A stretch of DNA of 64,000 bases from Massilia sp. 9I. Lineage in GTDB: Bacteria; Pseudomonadota; Gammaproteobacteria; Burkholderiales; Burkholderiaceae_D. The translations under genes were made by a program, and so were the position numbers. Positions 50,290 to 59,800 of this stretch are shown piece after piece (position 1 is the stretch's first letter; each line of letters opens with the position of its first letter). The stretch is taken from positions 2,643,795 to 2,707,794 of the forward strand of contig NZ_LR733275.1 in the NCBI RefSeq assembly GCF_902506415.1, given 5' to 3'. A model generated the notes under the pieces. It searched no databases and was not told the origin of the DNA. It worked only from the letters and a program-made list of their open reading frames with translations.

Positions 50290-50768
50290 GAGTTAGCCCA
50301 CTTCTGCTTGGCGGAGTCGTCGCTGGAACGGGCGTCAACCCAGCGCGCCCCGTTTGGCGTCTGTTCCTTTTTCCAGAACGGCGCGTCGGTCTTGAGGTAG
50401 TCCATGATGAACTCGCAGGCGGCGAAGGCTTCGCCGCGATGGGCCGAGCTGCAGGCCACCAGCACGATCTGGTCGAGGGGCTGCAAGGGGCCGACGCGGT
50501 GGATCACCAGCACGCCGTACAAGGGCCAGCGCGCCCTCGCCTGCGCCACGATGTCCTCCAAGGCCTTTTCCGTCATGCCGGGATAGTGCTCCAGCTCCAT
50601 CTCTGTAACCTGGGCGCCTTCGTTCAGGTCGCGCACGGTGCCCACGAAGGAGACCACGGCGCCGACGCGGCCATCGCCCGCGCGCAGGGCGGCGAGCTCC
50701 TGCGACAGGTCGAAGTCGGCCTGCTGTACCCGGATATCGGTGCGCTGGCTTGCTGCCGGCGCGTTCAT
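50286..50768 (-). CDS. moaE: Molybdopterin synthase catalytic subunit MoaE
   Basis: Large subunit of molybdopterin synthase, which inserts sulfur carried by MoaD into precursor Z. 160 aa; FVGTVRD, LEHYPGMTEKAL, IHRVGPL, and SSAHRGEAFAACEFIMDYLKT motifs with catalytic Lys in APFWKKE. The stop and start codons overlap those of crcB and the DUF349 gene. MoaD is not adjacent. Suggests molybdoenzymes elsewhere in the genome. Confidence 0.96.
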   Translation of the reverse strand: MNAPAASQRTDIRVQQADFDLSQELAALRAGDGRVGAVVSFVGTVRDLNEGAQVTEMELEHYPGMTEKALEDIVAQARARWPLYGVLVIHRVGPLQPLDQIVLVACSSAHRGEAFAACEFIMDYLKTDAPFWKKEQTPNGARWVDARSSDDSAKQKWANS

Positions 50769-53377
50769 CGGCCGTCCTTCGCGTAACGGGTCAACAGGTG
50801 CTCGATGCGGATTTCGGTACGGGCGTCGAGCAGCGCCGGCAGGGCCAGCAGCTCACGCAGGCCGGCGTCCTGCCCGGCGTGCTGGCCGGGCTTGTGGCTG
50901 GATTTCTGGCCCGACTTCAGCGAGCTTTGCAGCACCTCGACCTGGAGTTTCAGGCGCTCACGGGCGAACTCGGCGCCGCTGTCGATGCCGGCCCCGATCT
51001 CGAGGCGCAGCAGCTCGTGCAGCAGGCGCTCGCGGTTTGCTTCGAGCTGGCGCGCGTAGCCGGTGCGGTCGCCCTCGAGCGCCCCCAGGGCGGCGTCGAA
51101 GCGTGCGCGCAGCACCGGCTCGTAGCCGCCCTCGAGCGGCAGCAGCGCATCCCAGCGCCCGCGCCAGTCGGACGGGTTAGTGTGGGCATCCGGGTTGACG
51201 ATGGCGTTTTCCAGGGCCTGGATCAGGCGCAGCTTGTCGCGCACGGCGCCAGCCAGCGCCAGCCCGGCGGCGCGGCGCGCCACGTCGGCATGGTGCTGCA
51301 CCGCCGCCACCGCGGCGTGGTAGCGCTTCTCGACGCGCGCTTCGTGGGCGCGCGGCACCGGGCCGATCGCCGCCCATTCGGCGGCCGCTTCGCGCAGCAG
51401 CTTGCCGGCAGTGGCAGGCGTGGCCTCCACCGCCGCCGCTTCCAGGCGCGCGCTGAGCGCTTCCTTCGCGGCTTCGTGCGCCTTGCGCTCGGCGTCTGCC
51501 GCGTGGGCGTGTTCCTTGCGCTGGGCGAACAGGGCGTCGCACGCCGCGCGGAAGCGCTGCCAGAGCGCCTGTTCGGCCTTGCGCTCGAGCGGCAGCGCAC
51601 GGGCATGTTCTTGCCAGCGCGCCTGCAGGTCGCGCAGCGCGTCGACCGCGTGCCGGTCGTTCGGGTCGAGCGCCAGCGCTTCTTCGATCAGCTGCTCGCG
51701 CACGGCCATCTCGCCCTTGCGCTGCTGTTCCAGCGGGCGCTGCAGCGTGTTGAGCGCGTCGGTGAACAGCTGGTCGAGGCGTTTCTTGTCCTTGCGGTCG
51801 ATCGCGCCCAGGTGGCTCCAGGCGGTGCGCAGGCGCTGCACGGTGCCGGAGACGTGCTTCCAGTCGGCTTCGCCGGACTCCAGGCGCGCGATCTCGGCCT
51901 GGGCCTCGTCAACCAGGGCCTGGCCGCGCGCGGCGTTGGCGTGGCGCTCGTCGGCCAGGTGGCGGAAATGGGCCGCGGCCGGCGCATAGGCCGCGGTGCA
52001 GGCGGCGTCGAAGCGCTCCCACAAGGCGCGCGGCGCGGCGCCGGACAGGCTGTCGAGCGCCTTCCAGCGCTCGCGCATGCTGCCCACCTTCTTGGCCAGC
52101 TCGCCCATGGCGAGGTTCTGGGTGGGCAAGGCTTCGACCGACTTGATCAATTCCTCGCGCGAGACGTTGCCGCCCCAGCGCGCCCAGTCGGACAGGCGCT
52201 TGAGCTCGGCGCGCACGTGGTTCAGGCGATCGGATTGCGCCGGCGTCAGGCGCATGCCCCTGTCCTTGCTTTCCTTCAGCGACTTGTCGAGTTCGGCGGC
52301 GGTGCCGAGCGAACCCTGCTGCAGCGCGGCTTCCATCGCGTCCAGCTGGTCGAGGAAGTGCTGGTCGGCGCCCTTGTTCTGGGGCTTGGGCGGCTTGTCC
52401 GTCTTGGCGGCGGCATCCGCCGGGCGCGCCTCCTTCGGCTTGCGCACCTCCTGCGGCAGGCTGGCCAGCAAGGCGTCGAAGCGCTGCTGCAGCTGGGCGC
52501 CCGGGCCGTTGGACGGCATGGCCGGCAAGCGCTGCCATTCCTTGCGCAGTGCGTCGGCCTTGAGTTCCGCTACCGGCTGGGCCTGCCATTGCTCGAGCGC
52601 GGCTTCGCGTGCGGCCAGCGCCGCGCGGTCCTGCTCGATGGTGGCGAGGCTGGCGCTCAGGCGCGCCTGCTCGGTGGCGAATTCGGCGACCAGGGCGCGC
52701 GGCAGCGAGGCGTGTCCTTGCGCCACCAGCGCATCTGCCTGCTCGCGCGACAGCGCGTCGAGGCGCTCCGCGAAGGCGGTGGGGTCGAGTCCGCCAGATT
52801 CGAGCTGGCGCAAGTCCGCAAGGCGGTCGATCATGGCGCGCTGCAGCTGCACCTGGTCTTCCAGGCGCTTGCCGAGCTCGGCGCGGATGGCGTCGAACTC
52901 GGGCGCCAGTTCGGGCGCCGTGATCACCGCCCATTGACGGTCGAGTTCGGCGACGTGGTTGGGCGTCAGCAGTTCGTCCCCGAGCAAGGCGCGGCCGTGG
53001 GCCAGGGCTTCCTGGCCGCGGCGCAGCTCGGCTTCGTGGTGGCGGATCGCGTCCAGGCGCGACTGCATCAGCTTGGCCACGCGGCGATCAAGGTTGCGCA
53101 TCGCCGCGTGCACGCGCTCGAGCTGCGGCCGGCTGTGGACCAGCTCGGCCGCGGCAAGGCGCAATTCGGAGAATTCGGAGGAAAGGATGAAGGCGACGGC
53201 GGTGTCTTCGTCGCCATTCAGGTGCTTGAGCTGTTCGGCCTGCTGCTCGCGCGGCGTGGGCGCGCCGGAACCCGGAACGCCGGTGCCCGCAGCGCCCGCC
53301 GGCTGGCCTTCGGGCTGCTCACCGGAGGCGCCGGCCGGCTTGTCGCCACCCTGCCGCTTGAATAGGAATTCGAACAT
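50765..53377 (-). CDS. DUF349 repeat protein
   Basis: 870-aa soluble, helix-rich protein. An N-terminal Pro/Gly/Ala linker (about 8-48) and a region around 50-330 rich in heptad-like Ala/Leu/Arg are followed by repeated DUF349 modules, each with a W near the start (EWAAIGPVPRAHEARVEKRYHA-type and RWKALDSLSGAAPRALWERFDAA-type, read in part). Function not established; such proteins are common and single-copy in betaproteobacteria. Overlaps moaE by 4 bp (ATGA). No membrane segment or enzyme motif seen. Confidence 0.85.
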   Translation of the reverse strand: MFEFLFKRQGGDKPAGASGEQPEGQPAGAAGTGVPGSGAPTPREQQAEQLKHLNGDEDTAVAFILSSEFSELRLAAAELVHSRPQLERVHAAMRNLDRRVAKLMQSRLDAIRHHEAELRRGQEALAHGRALLGDELLTPNHVAELDRQWAVITAPELAPEFDAIRAELGKRLEDQVQLQRAMIDRLADLRQLESGGLDPTAFAERLDALSREQADALVAQGHASLPRALVAEFATEQARLSASLATIEQDRAALAAREAALEQWQAQPVAELKADALRKEWQRLPAMPSNGPGAQLQQRFDALLASLPQEVRKPKEARPADAAAKTDKPPKPQNKGADQHFLDQLDAMEAALQQGSLGTAAELDKSLKESKDRGMRLTPAQSDRLNHVRAELKRLSDWARWGGNVSREELIKSVEALPTQNLAMGELAKKVGSMRERWKALDSLSGAAPRALWERFDAACTAAYAPAAAHFRHLADERHANAARGQALVDEAQAEIARLESGEADWKHVSGTVQRLRTAWSHLGAIDRKDKKRLDQLFTDALNTLQRPLEQQRKGEMAVREQLIEEALALDPNDRHAVDALRDLQARWQEHARALPLERKAEQALWQRFRAACDALFAQRKEHAHAADAERKAHEAAKEALSARLEAAAVEATPATAGKLLREAAAEWAAIGPVPRAHEARVEKRYHAAVAAVQHHADVARRAAGLALAGAVRDKLRLIQALENAIVNPDAHTNPSDWRGRWDALLPLEGGYEPVLRARFDAALGALEGDRTGYARQLEANRERLLHELLRLEIGAGIDSGAEFARERLKLQVEVLQSSLKSGQKSSHKPGQHAGQDAGLRELLALPALLDARTEIRIEHLLTRYAKDGR

Positions 53378-53468
53378 GATGAAATCGCGCTTCCAAAAGC
53401 CCCATCATAGCAAAGAACCATGGTGGTGCCTGCCCGGGCGCGTAGCCCGGGCGCGCAGCCCGGGCCGC

Positions 53469-54050
53469 TCAGTGCGTGGCGTAGCGCGAACTGGCCATGG
53501 AGGCATTTTGCCTGCGGGAATTGCCTGCCAGGGCCCCTGCCGCCACCTGCCCGGACGCATAGCCGCGGTTCTCGTTCTGCCAGGCGTCATAGGCCAGCAT
53601 CTGGTTGGCGATCGCGAACCAGGCCTCGCTCGGCACATGGGTGCGCGCCAGTGGAAACAGCTCGCGTTCCTCGCGCTCCAGGCGTTCGAGCAGCAGCTTG
53701 CAGCAACGCTCGAGCGCGGCGCCGAAGCCGGGATCCAGCACGGCCGCGGCGGCATGGACATCGGCGCGCGCCTCGATGGCAGCCAGGGTCAGCGCGTCAA
53801 GTTCGGCCAGCAGTGCCCCACCTACGCCGGCCCGGCGCAGGGCCGGCACCACGAACTTGTCGAGCTTGCGCCAGTAGCAATTGTCGAAGGCGACGCGCAG
53901 GGCATCGCAGGCCAGCTCGAGCTCCCGGGTGGTGGGCGCCTTGTGCAGCCAGGCGTGCGGCCGCCAGCGCTCCAGCAGGGACTGCAGGCCGATGCGTGCA
54001 CTGGCCTGTTCGATGGACAAAGCAACCAGCGTATAGGTAGATGTCAGCAT
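53469..54050 (-). CDS. Hemerythrin-like HHE-fold protein, degenerate ligands
   Basis: 193-aa helical protein. LERLEREERELFPLARTHVPSE (read in part) matches the HHE helix HxxxEExxLFPL, but the leading histidine is absent. Helices around ELACDALRVAFDN and ADVHAAAAVL would form the rest of the bundle, with one His at most. It is probably a metal-free relative of hemerythrin. AGGAGAC lies before two adjacent ATGs (54053 and 54050); the second has better spacing. A short Gly/Ala/Asn-rich tail follows. Between DUF349 and ycaQ; no partner evident. Confidence 0.6.
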   Translation of the reverse strand: MLTSTYTLVALSIEQASARIGLQSLLERWRPHAWLHKAPTTRELELACDALRVAFDNCYWRKLDKFVVPALRRAGVGGALLAELDALTLAAIEARADVHAAAAVLDPGFGAALERCCKLLLERLEREERELFPLARTHVPSEAWFAIANQMLAYDAWQNENRGYASGQVAAGALAGNSRRQNASMASSRYATH

Positions 54051-54276
54051 CATGTCTCCTCTCAGGATGGCTTCGCCAGCGCGCGGCCCGGGGCGGGGCC
54101 GCGAAGCGTGGCTGGGGAAGCTCTTTTTTCGGGAATCGGGCAGGCAGCTTTTGTTGTTCTTGCCAGCCTCTGGGAACTCGTAGTGTAGAGACATGCCCCT
54201 GCTCGGGTTTGAGGTGGCGCAAACCCGGACCGGTGGACTTTGGAGACTTTTTAGTAGTTCAAATGTAAAAGCTCGA

Positions 54277-55515
54277 TTACGCGGGCGCGGCCGTCCCCGA
54301 TGCCGCCAGCGCCACGCCCAGCCGCTGTCCGATTTCCTCCGGCACGGCGTTGACCACCCGCACCTGCGGGCAGCCGTGCCAGCGGGCGCAGCGCTGCACG
54401 GAGGCCGCCACGTCGTCCACCAGCCGGTCGCTGATGCGCACGCCAGGCTCCAGGTGAACGCTGCGCAACTCGAATTCGCCGGTCTTGCGGTGGGCCTTGG
54501 CGTCGATCCGTCCGACCAGCGCGCCGCGCCGCAGGATGGGCAGCGTGAAATAGCCGTAGCGCCGTTTTTCAGCCGGCGTATAGCATTCGAGCCGGTAGTC
54601 GAAGCCGAACAGCTCGAGCGCGCGGCGCCGGTCCCAGACGATCGGATCGAAGGGCGACAGCAGGGTCGTCAGGCGCGGCGCCAGCCGGCCTTCCATCGCC
54701 TGCTGGGCTAGTGCCGCGTGCTCGGGGTGGATGTAGACCGGTTCGTCCCAGCCCTCCACGCGCCCAACCAGCAACAGGCCCTCGTCGGCCATGGCGGCCG
54801 GGCTCGGGTGCGGACGGCGGGTGCGGTGATAGTCCGGGATCCAGGCCGCCTTGGCCAGCCCCAGCGCGCGCACCGCGTGCAGCACGAAACTGCGCCGCAC
54901 CTCGTCCAGCGGCGGCATGCGGCCGTCATGCCATTCGGGATGCACGCGTTCGGCCAGGTCATAGATGCGCTGGAAGTTGTGGCGCCGCGCAATCATCAGC
55001 TCGCCTGCGGTGAACAGCACTTCCAGCGTACGCTTCTCGGGCTTCCATTCCCACCAGCCGCCGCCCTTGCCGTCGCTGCGTTCAAAGTCCGAGGAACGCA
55101 CCGGGCCGGTGGCGCGCACGTGCGCCAGCAGACTTGCTACCTCGTCCGCTCGCTCGCGCATCCATTTGGCGGAATACTTCCAGCCCATGGCTTCCGGGTC
55201 GAGCATGCGGTGGCGGTACAGGCCGTAGTCCTCGATCGGCAGGAAGCAGGCCTCGTGCGCCCAGTATTCGAACAGGCTGCCCTCGGCGAGGAGTTCGTCG
55301 AGCCAGGCCGGTTCATAGTCGCCCAGCCGGCTCCACAGCACCAGGTAGGGACTGCGCGCGACCACGCTGATGGTATCGATCTGCAGCATGCCCATGCGCC
55401 AGATCGCGGCCAGGACGTCGGCCTTGGTGGCGCGGCGGCGGCGCGGGACCAGCATGTCCTGGGCGGCCAGGTGCAAGGCCCGGGCGGCGGCTACGGTCAG
55501 ATTGATCTCGCTCAT
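54277..55515 (-). CDS. ycaQ: YcaQ-type winged-helix DNA glycosylase
   Basis: 412 aa, HTH_42 family, the same length as E. coli YcaQ (AlkX), which unhooks DNA interstrand crosslinks. MLQIDTISVVARSPYLVLWSR contains the Q-x-D motif that replaces QxQ of AlkZ as the catalytic element; YWAHEACFLP, LLSPFDPIVWDRRRAL and FDYRLECYTPAEKRRYGYF are family blocks. Start ATG 55515; divergent from sbcD (122 bp). Co-location with sbcDC groups three DNA-damage genes. Confidence 0.88.
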   Translation of the reverse strand: MSEINLTVAAARALHLAAQDMLVPRRRRATKADVLAAIWRMGMLQIDTISVVARSPYLVLWSRLGDYEPAWLDELLAEGSLFEYWAHEACFLPIEDYGLYRHRMLDPEAMGWKYSAKWMRERADEVASLLAHVRATGPVRSSDFERSDGKGGGWWEWKPEKRTLEVLFTAGELMIARRHNFQRIYDLAERVHPEWHDGRMPPLDEVRRSFVLHAVRALGLAKAAWIPDYHRTRRPHPSPAAMADEGLLLVGRVEGWDEPVYIHPEHAALAQQAMEGRLAPRLTTLLSPFDPIVWDRRRALELFGFDYRLECYTPAEKRRYGYFTLPILRRGALVGRIDAKAHRKTGEFELRSVHLEPGVRISDRLVDDVAASVQRCARWHGCPQVRVVNAVPEEIGQRLGVALAASGTAAPA

Positions 55516-55637
55516 GACATTATTCTAATAGCAAACCAATACTACTGTAAAAAAACACAGTCTTTTTCTGGGCGACACGGCAATTCTGCGCCGCTTCTGG
55601 TTTATAGTGAGCGCCGACCCGACTTTCCATTCTAACC

Positions 55638-56891
55638 ATGCGGCTGCTTCATACCTCCGACTGGCATCTGGGCCAGACCCTGCACAATTTCGATCGTGTC
55701 TACGAGCACGCGTGCTTCCTCGACTGGCTCGTGGAGACGCTTGCAAGCGAAGAGATCGATGTGCTGCTGGTCGCCGGCGACATCTTCGACAACGCCAATC
55801 CGTCGGCCGCCGCCCACCGCCAGCTGTACCGCTTCCTGCAGCAAGCGCGGGCGCGCGTGCCGCACCTGCAGGTGGTGGTCATCGCCGGCAACCACGATTC
55901 GCCGGGCCGGCTGGAAGCGCCCACGCCCTTGCTGGAAGCGCATGGCACCATCGTCGTCGGCAACGTGGCGCGCACGGCGGATGGCGGCATCGATCTGGAA
56001 CGCCTGCTGGTGCCGCTGCGCGGCCGCGACGGGAAAGTAGAAGCATGGTGTCTCGCGGTCCCATTCCTGCGCCCGGGCGACGTACCGCGCGCGGTGGCCG
56101 AAGACGCCGCGCTCGGCCTCGATCCCTACCTGCACGGCACCACCCTGCTCTACCAGCAGGCTTTCGCGCTGGCGCAGTCGCGCTGTACCTCCGGCGAAGC
56201 GATCATCGCCATGGGCCACTGCCACATGGTCGATGGGCAATCGTCCCAGGATTCCGAGCGCCGCATCGTCATCGGCGGCACCGAGGCCCTGCCGGCCACC
56301 ATGTTCGACCCGAGCGTCGCCTACGTCGCGCTGGGGCACCTGCACCTGGCCCAGCGCGTCGGCGGCCACGAGCACCGGCGCTACTGCGGCAGTCCGCTGC
56401 CGCTGTCCTTTTCGGAAGTCGGCTACCAGCACCAGGTCCTGCGCATCGAGCTCGAAGGCCAGGTGACCAAGTCGGTGACCCCGCTGCACGTGCCGCGCGC
56501 GGTCCAGCTGCTGCGCGTGCCGGCCCAGCCGGCGCCGCTGGAAGAAGCGCTGGCGGCCCTCGAAGCCCTCGAACTGCCGGAGGCGCCGCCGCAACAGCAG
56601 CCCTTCCTCGAAGTACGCGTGCTGCTCGAAGGCCCCGAGCCGGGCCTGCGCGCGCGCGTGGAAGCAGCCCTGAACGGCAAGCCAGTGCGCCTGGCAAAGA
56701 TCGAACCGACGCGCCGCCACGCCGCACCCGAAAATGCGAGCGAAGCTTTGAGCCTCGACCAGCTGGCCCAGCTGCAGCCGGACGACATCTTCCGCCGCCT
56801 CTGGGCCCAGCGCTTCGGCGACGAAGCGCCGGCCGAGCAGCTGGCGGCTTTCGCCGAGCTCACCAATACCCTGGGTGGAGACGCGGCATGA
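55638..56891 (+). CDS. sbcD: Exonuclease subunit SbcD (Mre11-like)
   Basis: Calcineurin-fold nuclease of the SbcCD complex, which opens DNA hairpins and trims breaks. 417 aa; motif I HTSDWHLGQTL, II VAGDIFDN, III GNHDSPGR, IV MGHCHM and V LGHLHLAQ are all intact. The C-terminal about 100 residues form the capping domain. Start ATG 55638. Stop overlaps the sbcC start (ATGA). Confidence 0.97.
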   Translation: MRLLHTSDWHLGQTLHNFDRVYEHACFLDWLVETLASEEIDVLLVAGDIFDNANPSAAAHRQLYRFLQQARARVPHLQVVVIAGNHDSPGRLEAPTPLLEAHGTIVVGNVARTADGGIDLERLLVPLRGRDGKVEAWCLAVPFLRPGDVPRAVAEDAALGLDPYLHGTTLLYQQAFALAQSRCTSGEAIIAMGHCHMVDGQSSQDSERRIVIGGTEALPATMFDPSVAYVALGHLHLAQRVGGHEHRRYCGSPLPLSFSEVGYQHQVLRIELEGQVTKSVTPLHVPRAVQLLRVPAQPAPLEEALAALEALELPEAPPQQQPFLEVRVLLEGPEPGLRARVEAALNGKPVRLAKIEPTRRHAAPENASEALSLDQLAQLQPDDIFRRLWAQRFGDEAPAEQLAAFAELTNTLGGDAA

Positions 56892-59800
56892 GGATCCTGC
56901 GCATCAGCGGCAAGAACCTGGCCTCGCTGGCCGGCGAATTCCAGGTCGACTTCGAAACCGAACCGCTCGCCTCCAGCGGCCTGTTCGCCATCAGCGGCCC
57001 CACCGGCGCCGGCAAAAGCACCCTGCTCGACGCCCTGTGCCTGGCGCTGTACGACGCTACCCCGCGGCTGCTCAAGCGTGCAGGCAGCCAGTTGCCGGAC
57101 GTGGGCGGCGACACCGTCTCCGCGCTCGACCCGCGCACCCTGATGCGGCGCGGCGCGGCCGAAGCCTGGGCCGAAGTCGACTTCGCCGGCAACGACGACA
57201 TCCGCTACCGCGCGCGCTGGAGCGTGCGTCGCGCCTACGGCAAGGCCAGCGGCGCCCTGCAGCCCTCGAAGATGACCCTGCACCGCCTGCCGGAACTCGA
57301 TCCGCTGGGCGGCACCAAAACCGAGGTCACGCTCGAGATTGCCCAGCGCATCGGCCTCTCCTTCGAACAATTCACGCGCGCCGTGCTGCTGGCGCAAAAC
57401 GAATTTTCGGCCTTCCTGAAAACCGACGAGAACGAGCGTGGCGAACTGCTGGAAACCCTCACCGGCACCACCATCTACAGCGACATCTCGCGCCGCGCCT
57501 TCGAGCGCTACCGCGCCGAGCAGGAACGTACCAAGGCGCTGACTGCCCGGCACGACAACCAGGCACCAATGCCCCCTGGCGAGCGCGAAAAGCTCGACGC
57601 CGAGCGCGTGAACGCCGAACTGGCGCTGGAAGCGGTGGACGCGCGCCGCGCCGCCCTGGAAGGCGAACTGCGCTGGCACCAGGAAGCCGGCAAGCTGGAA
57701 CGCAGCGAAGCCCAGGCCAACGAAGCCCTCTCTGCAGCGCAGGCGGCGCAACAGGACGCGGCGGGTCGCCGCCAGCGCCTCGCCACCCTCGATGCGGTGC
57801 AGGCGGCCCGCCCGCTGGTGGCGGAAGTCACACGCCTGCAGGGAGAACACAAGGCGGCAGTCGAATCCACCGCTAAGCTGGAAAGCGCTCTCGTCACCGC
57901 CCAGGACGCGCGCCGGCAAGCCATGCTGGACGTCGACGCCGCGCAAAACGCGCTCGAGGTCGCCGACAGCGCGCTGCGCGCCGCCGGTCCTCAGCTCGAC
58001 AGCGCCAAGGCGCTCGACGCCGCCATTGCGGCCCTAGCCCCGTCCCACGGCCAGGCCGCCACCGCGCTGGAAGCAGCCCGCAACGAAGCGCGCCAGGCGC
58101 GCGCCGTGCACGGGGCGAAAGCAGCCGAACTCGATGCGGCGAAAGGCCAGCGCGAACGTGCCGGCGCCTGGCTGGCCGCGCATGCACGCCTGGAGCCGAT
58201 GGCGGCGCAATGGCCACGCTGGGACCAGCTGCTGACCCAGGCCGCGCAGGCAGTGGCCGCGGACGCCGCCGCCGCGTCGGCGCTGGCGGCCGCGAGCAGC
58301 CAGGCGAAGGACGCCGCGACGCAGGAACTGGGCGCCATGCTGGCATTGAGCGAAGCCGCCAGCCGCCTCGACACCCTGGACACGGCGCGCCGCGAAGCCA
58401 TGGCCGTGCTCGAAGCGACCGACCCGCAGGTGCTGGAAAACGAGCGCCAGGCCCTGGACGCGCGTCGCGAGCGCCTGGCTTCCGCCGAGAAGGCCTGGAC
58501 CGCGCTCGTTACCACGCGCCAGGAAGTTGCCGACACCGCCGGCGAGCTCGACCGTGTCGACACGGCACGCACCGCCGCCAGCCGCCTGCTGGACGAAGCC
58601 CGCGCCGCAGCTCCGGCCTTGAACGCCGCCATGCAGCAGGCCGAGAAATCGCTGGCGGTGGCCGAACTGGCCTGCGCCGCCAGCGTGGAAGAACTGCGTG
58701 CGACCCTGGACACGGACAGCCCCTGCCCGGTCTGCGGCTCGCACGAGCATCCCTACCGTGACGATGGCCGTGAAGACATGCTGCGCAGCATGCTCGCGAA
58801 CCTGCGCGGCGAAGTCACGGAATGCCGGGCGCGCGTGCGCGACAACGAGGCGGTGCAGGCGGCGCAGGCCGCGACCCTCGCCGCCGCCAGCGAGCGCGTG
58901 GCGGGCCTGCAGCGCGAAGGCGCCACCCTGCGCAAGGTACTCGACGAACTCGAAGCGGAATGGATTGCCCAGCCACTGGCGGCCGAAGTGCCTGCCGAAG
59001 AAGCCCGTGTCAACTGGTTCGCCGAATCGCGCGAGGCCCTGCGCGGCGCGCTGGCCGCCCTGGACGGCCGCGCCGCCGCACTGCGTCGTGCGGCGCAGGC
59101 GCGTGACGCCGCCCAGGCCGCCTACGACAAGGCCCAGCAGGAACACGCACGCCTGCGCCAGGCCGCCGACGGCGCACGCGACACCGGCGCGCGACTGCAG
59201 GCCGAGCTGCGCGCCATCGGCGTCCAGCACGCAGCGGCTAGCGCCCAGCTGGCAGCCCTGCTGGCCGAACTCGACCCGGTGCTGGCGGACGCCTGCGGCG
59301 ACGGCTGGCAGGACGCCTGGCGCCGCCACCCAAGCGGCTGGCGCGAAGCCCGTGCGCAGGAAGCGGCCCAGTGGCAGGAACAGACCGCCCTGCAGACGCG
59401 CAGCGCCGCCCTCGAGGCCACCCTGGCAGCGGAAGTTGCAGGCGCCAGCGAACGCATCGCCCAGGCAGACCGCCACGGCGCCGGGGGCGCCGCCGAGTTC
59501 AACCGCATCGATGTCGAACTGAAGGACAAGCGCGGCCAGCGCCAGCTGCTGTGGAACGGCCGCGCCATCGGAGACGTCGAGCAGGAACTGCAGGCCGGCG
59601 TCGGCGCGGCCCGCAACCACCTGGCGGCGCGCCAGGCGGTGGCCAACGAAACGGCCCAGCGCGAAGCCAGCGCCCGCAGCGCGCTGGCCCAGTTGACCGA
59701 GCACATCGCCCATCTCGACAGCGCCGGCGCCAAGGCCGCCTCCGCCCTCGCCGACTGGCTGGAGGAGTACCGCAAGTCATCCTTCCTCGACGGGCTCGAC

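Noticed and set aside
50290..50400. Fluoride riboswitch ahead of crcB
   Set aside because: crcB starts inside the moaE stop codon, so there is no leader and no crcB-motif sequence.
50750..53365. Long plus-strand open frame opposite the DUF349 gene
   Set aside because: Shadow frame; the minus-strand gene has DUF349 repeats and overlaps moaE in an operon.
55607..56887. N-terminal extension of sbcC across sbcD
   Set aside because: The same frame is open upstream, but that sequence is sbcD read in another frame; SbcC begins at the ATG overlapping the sbcD stop.
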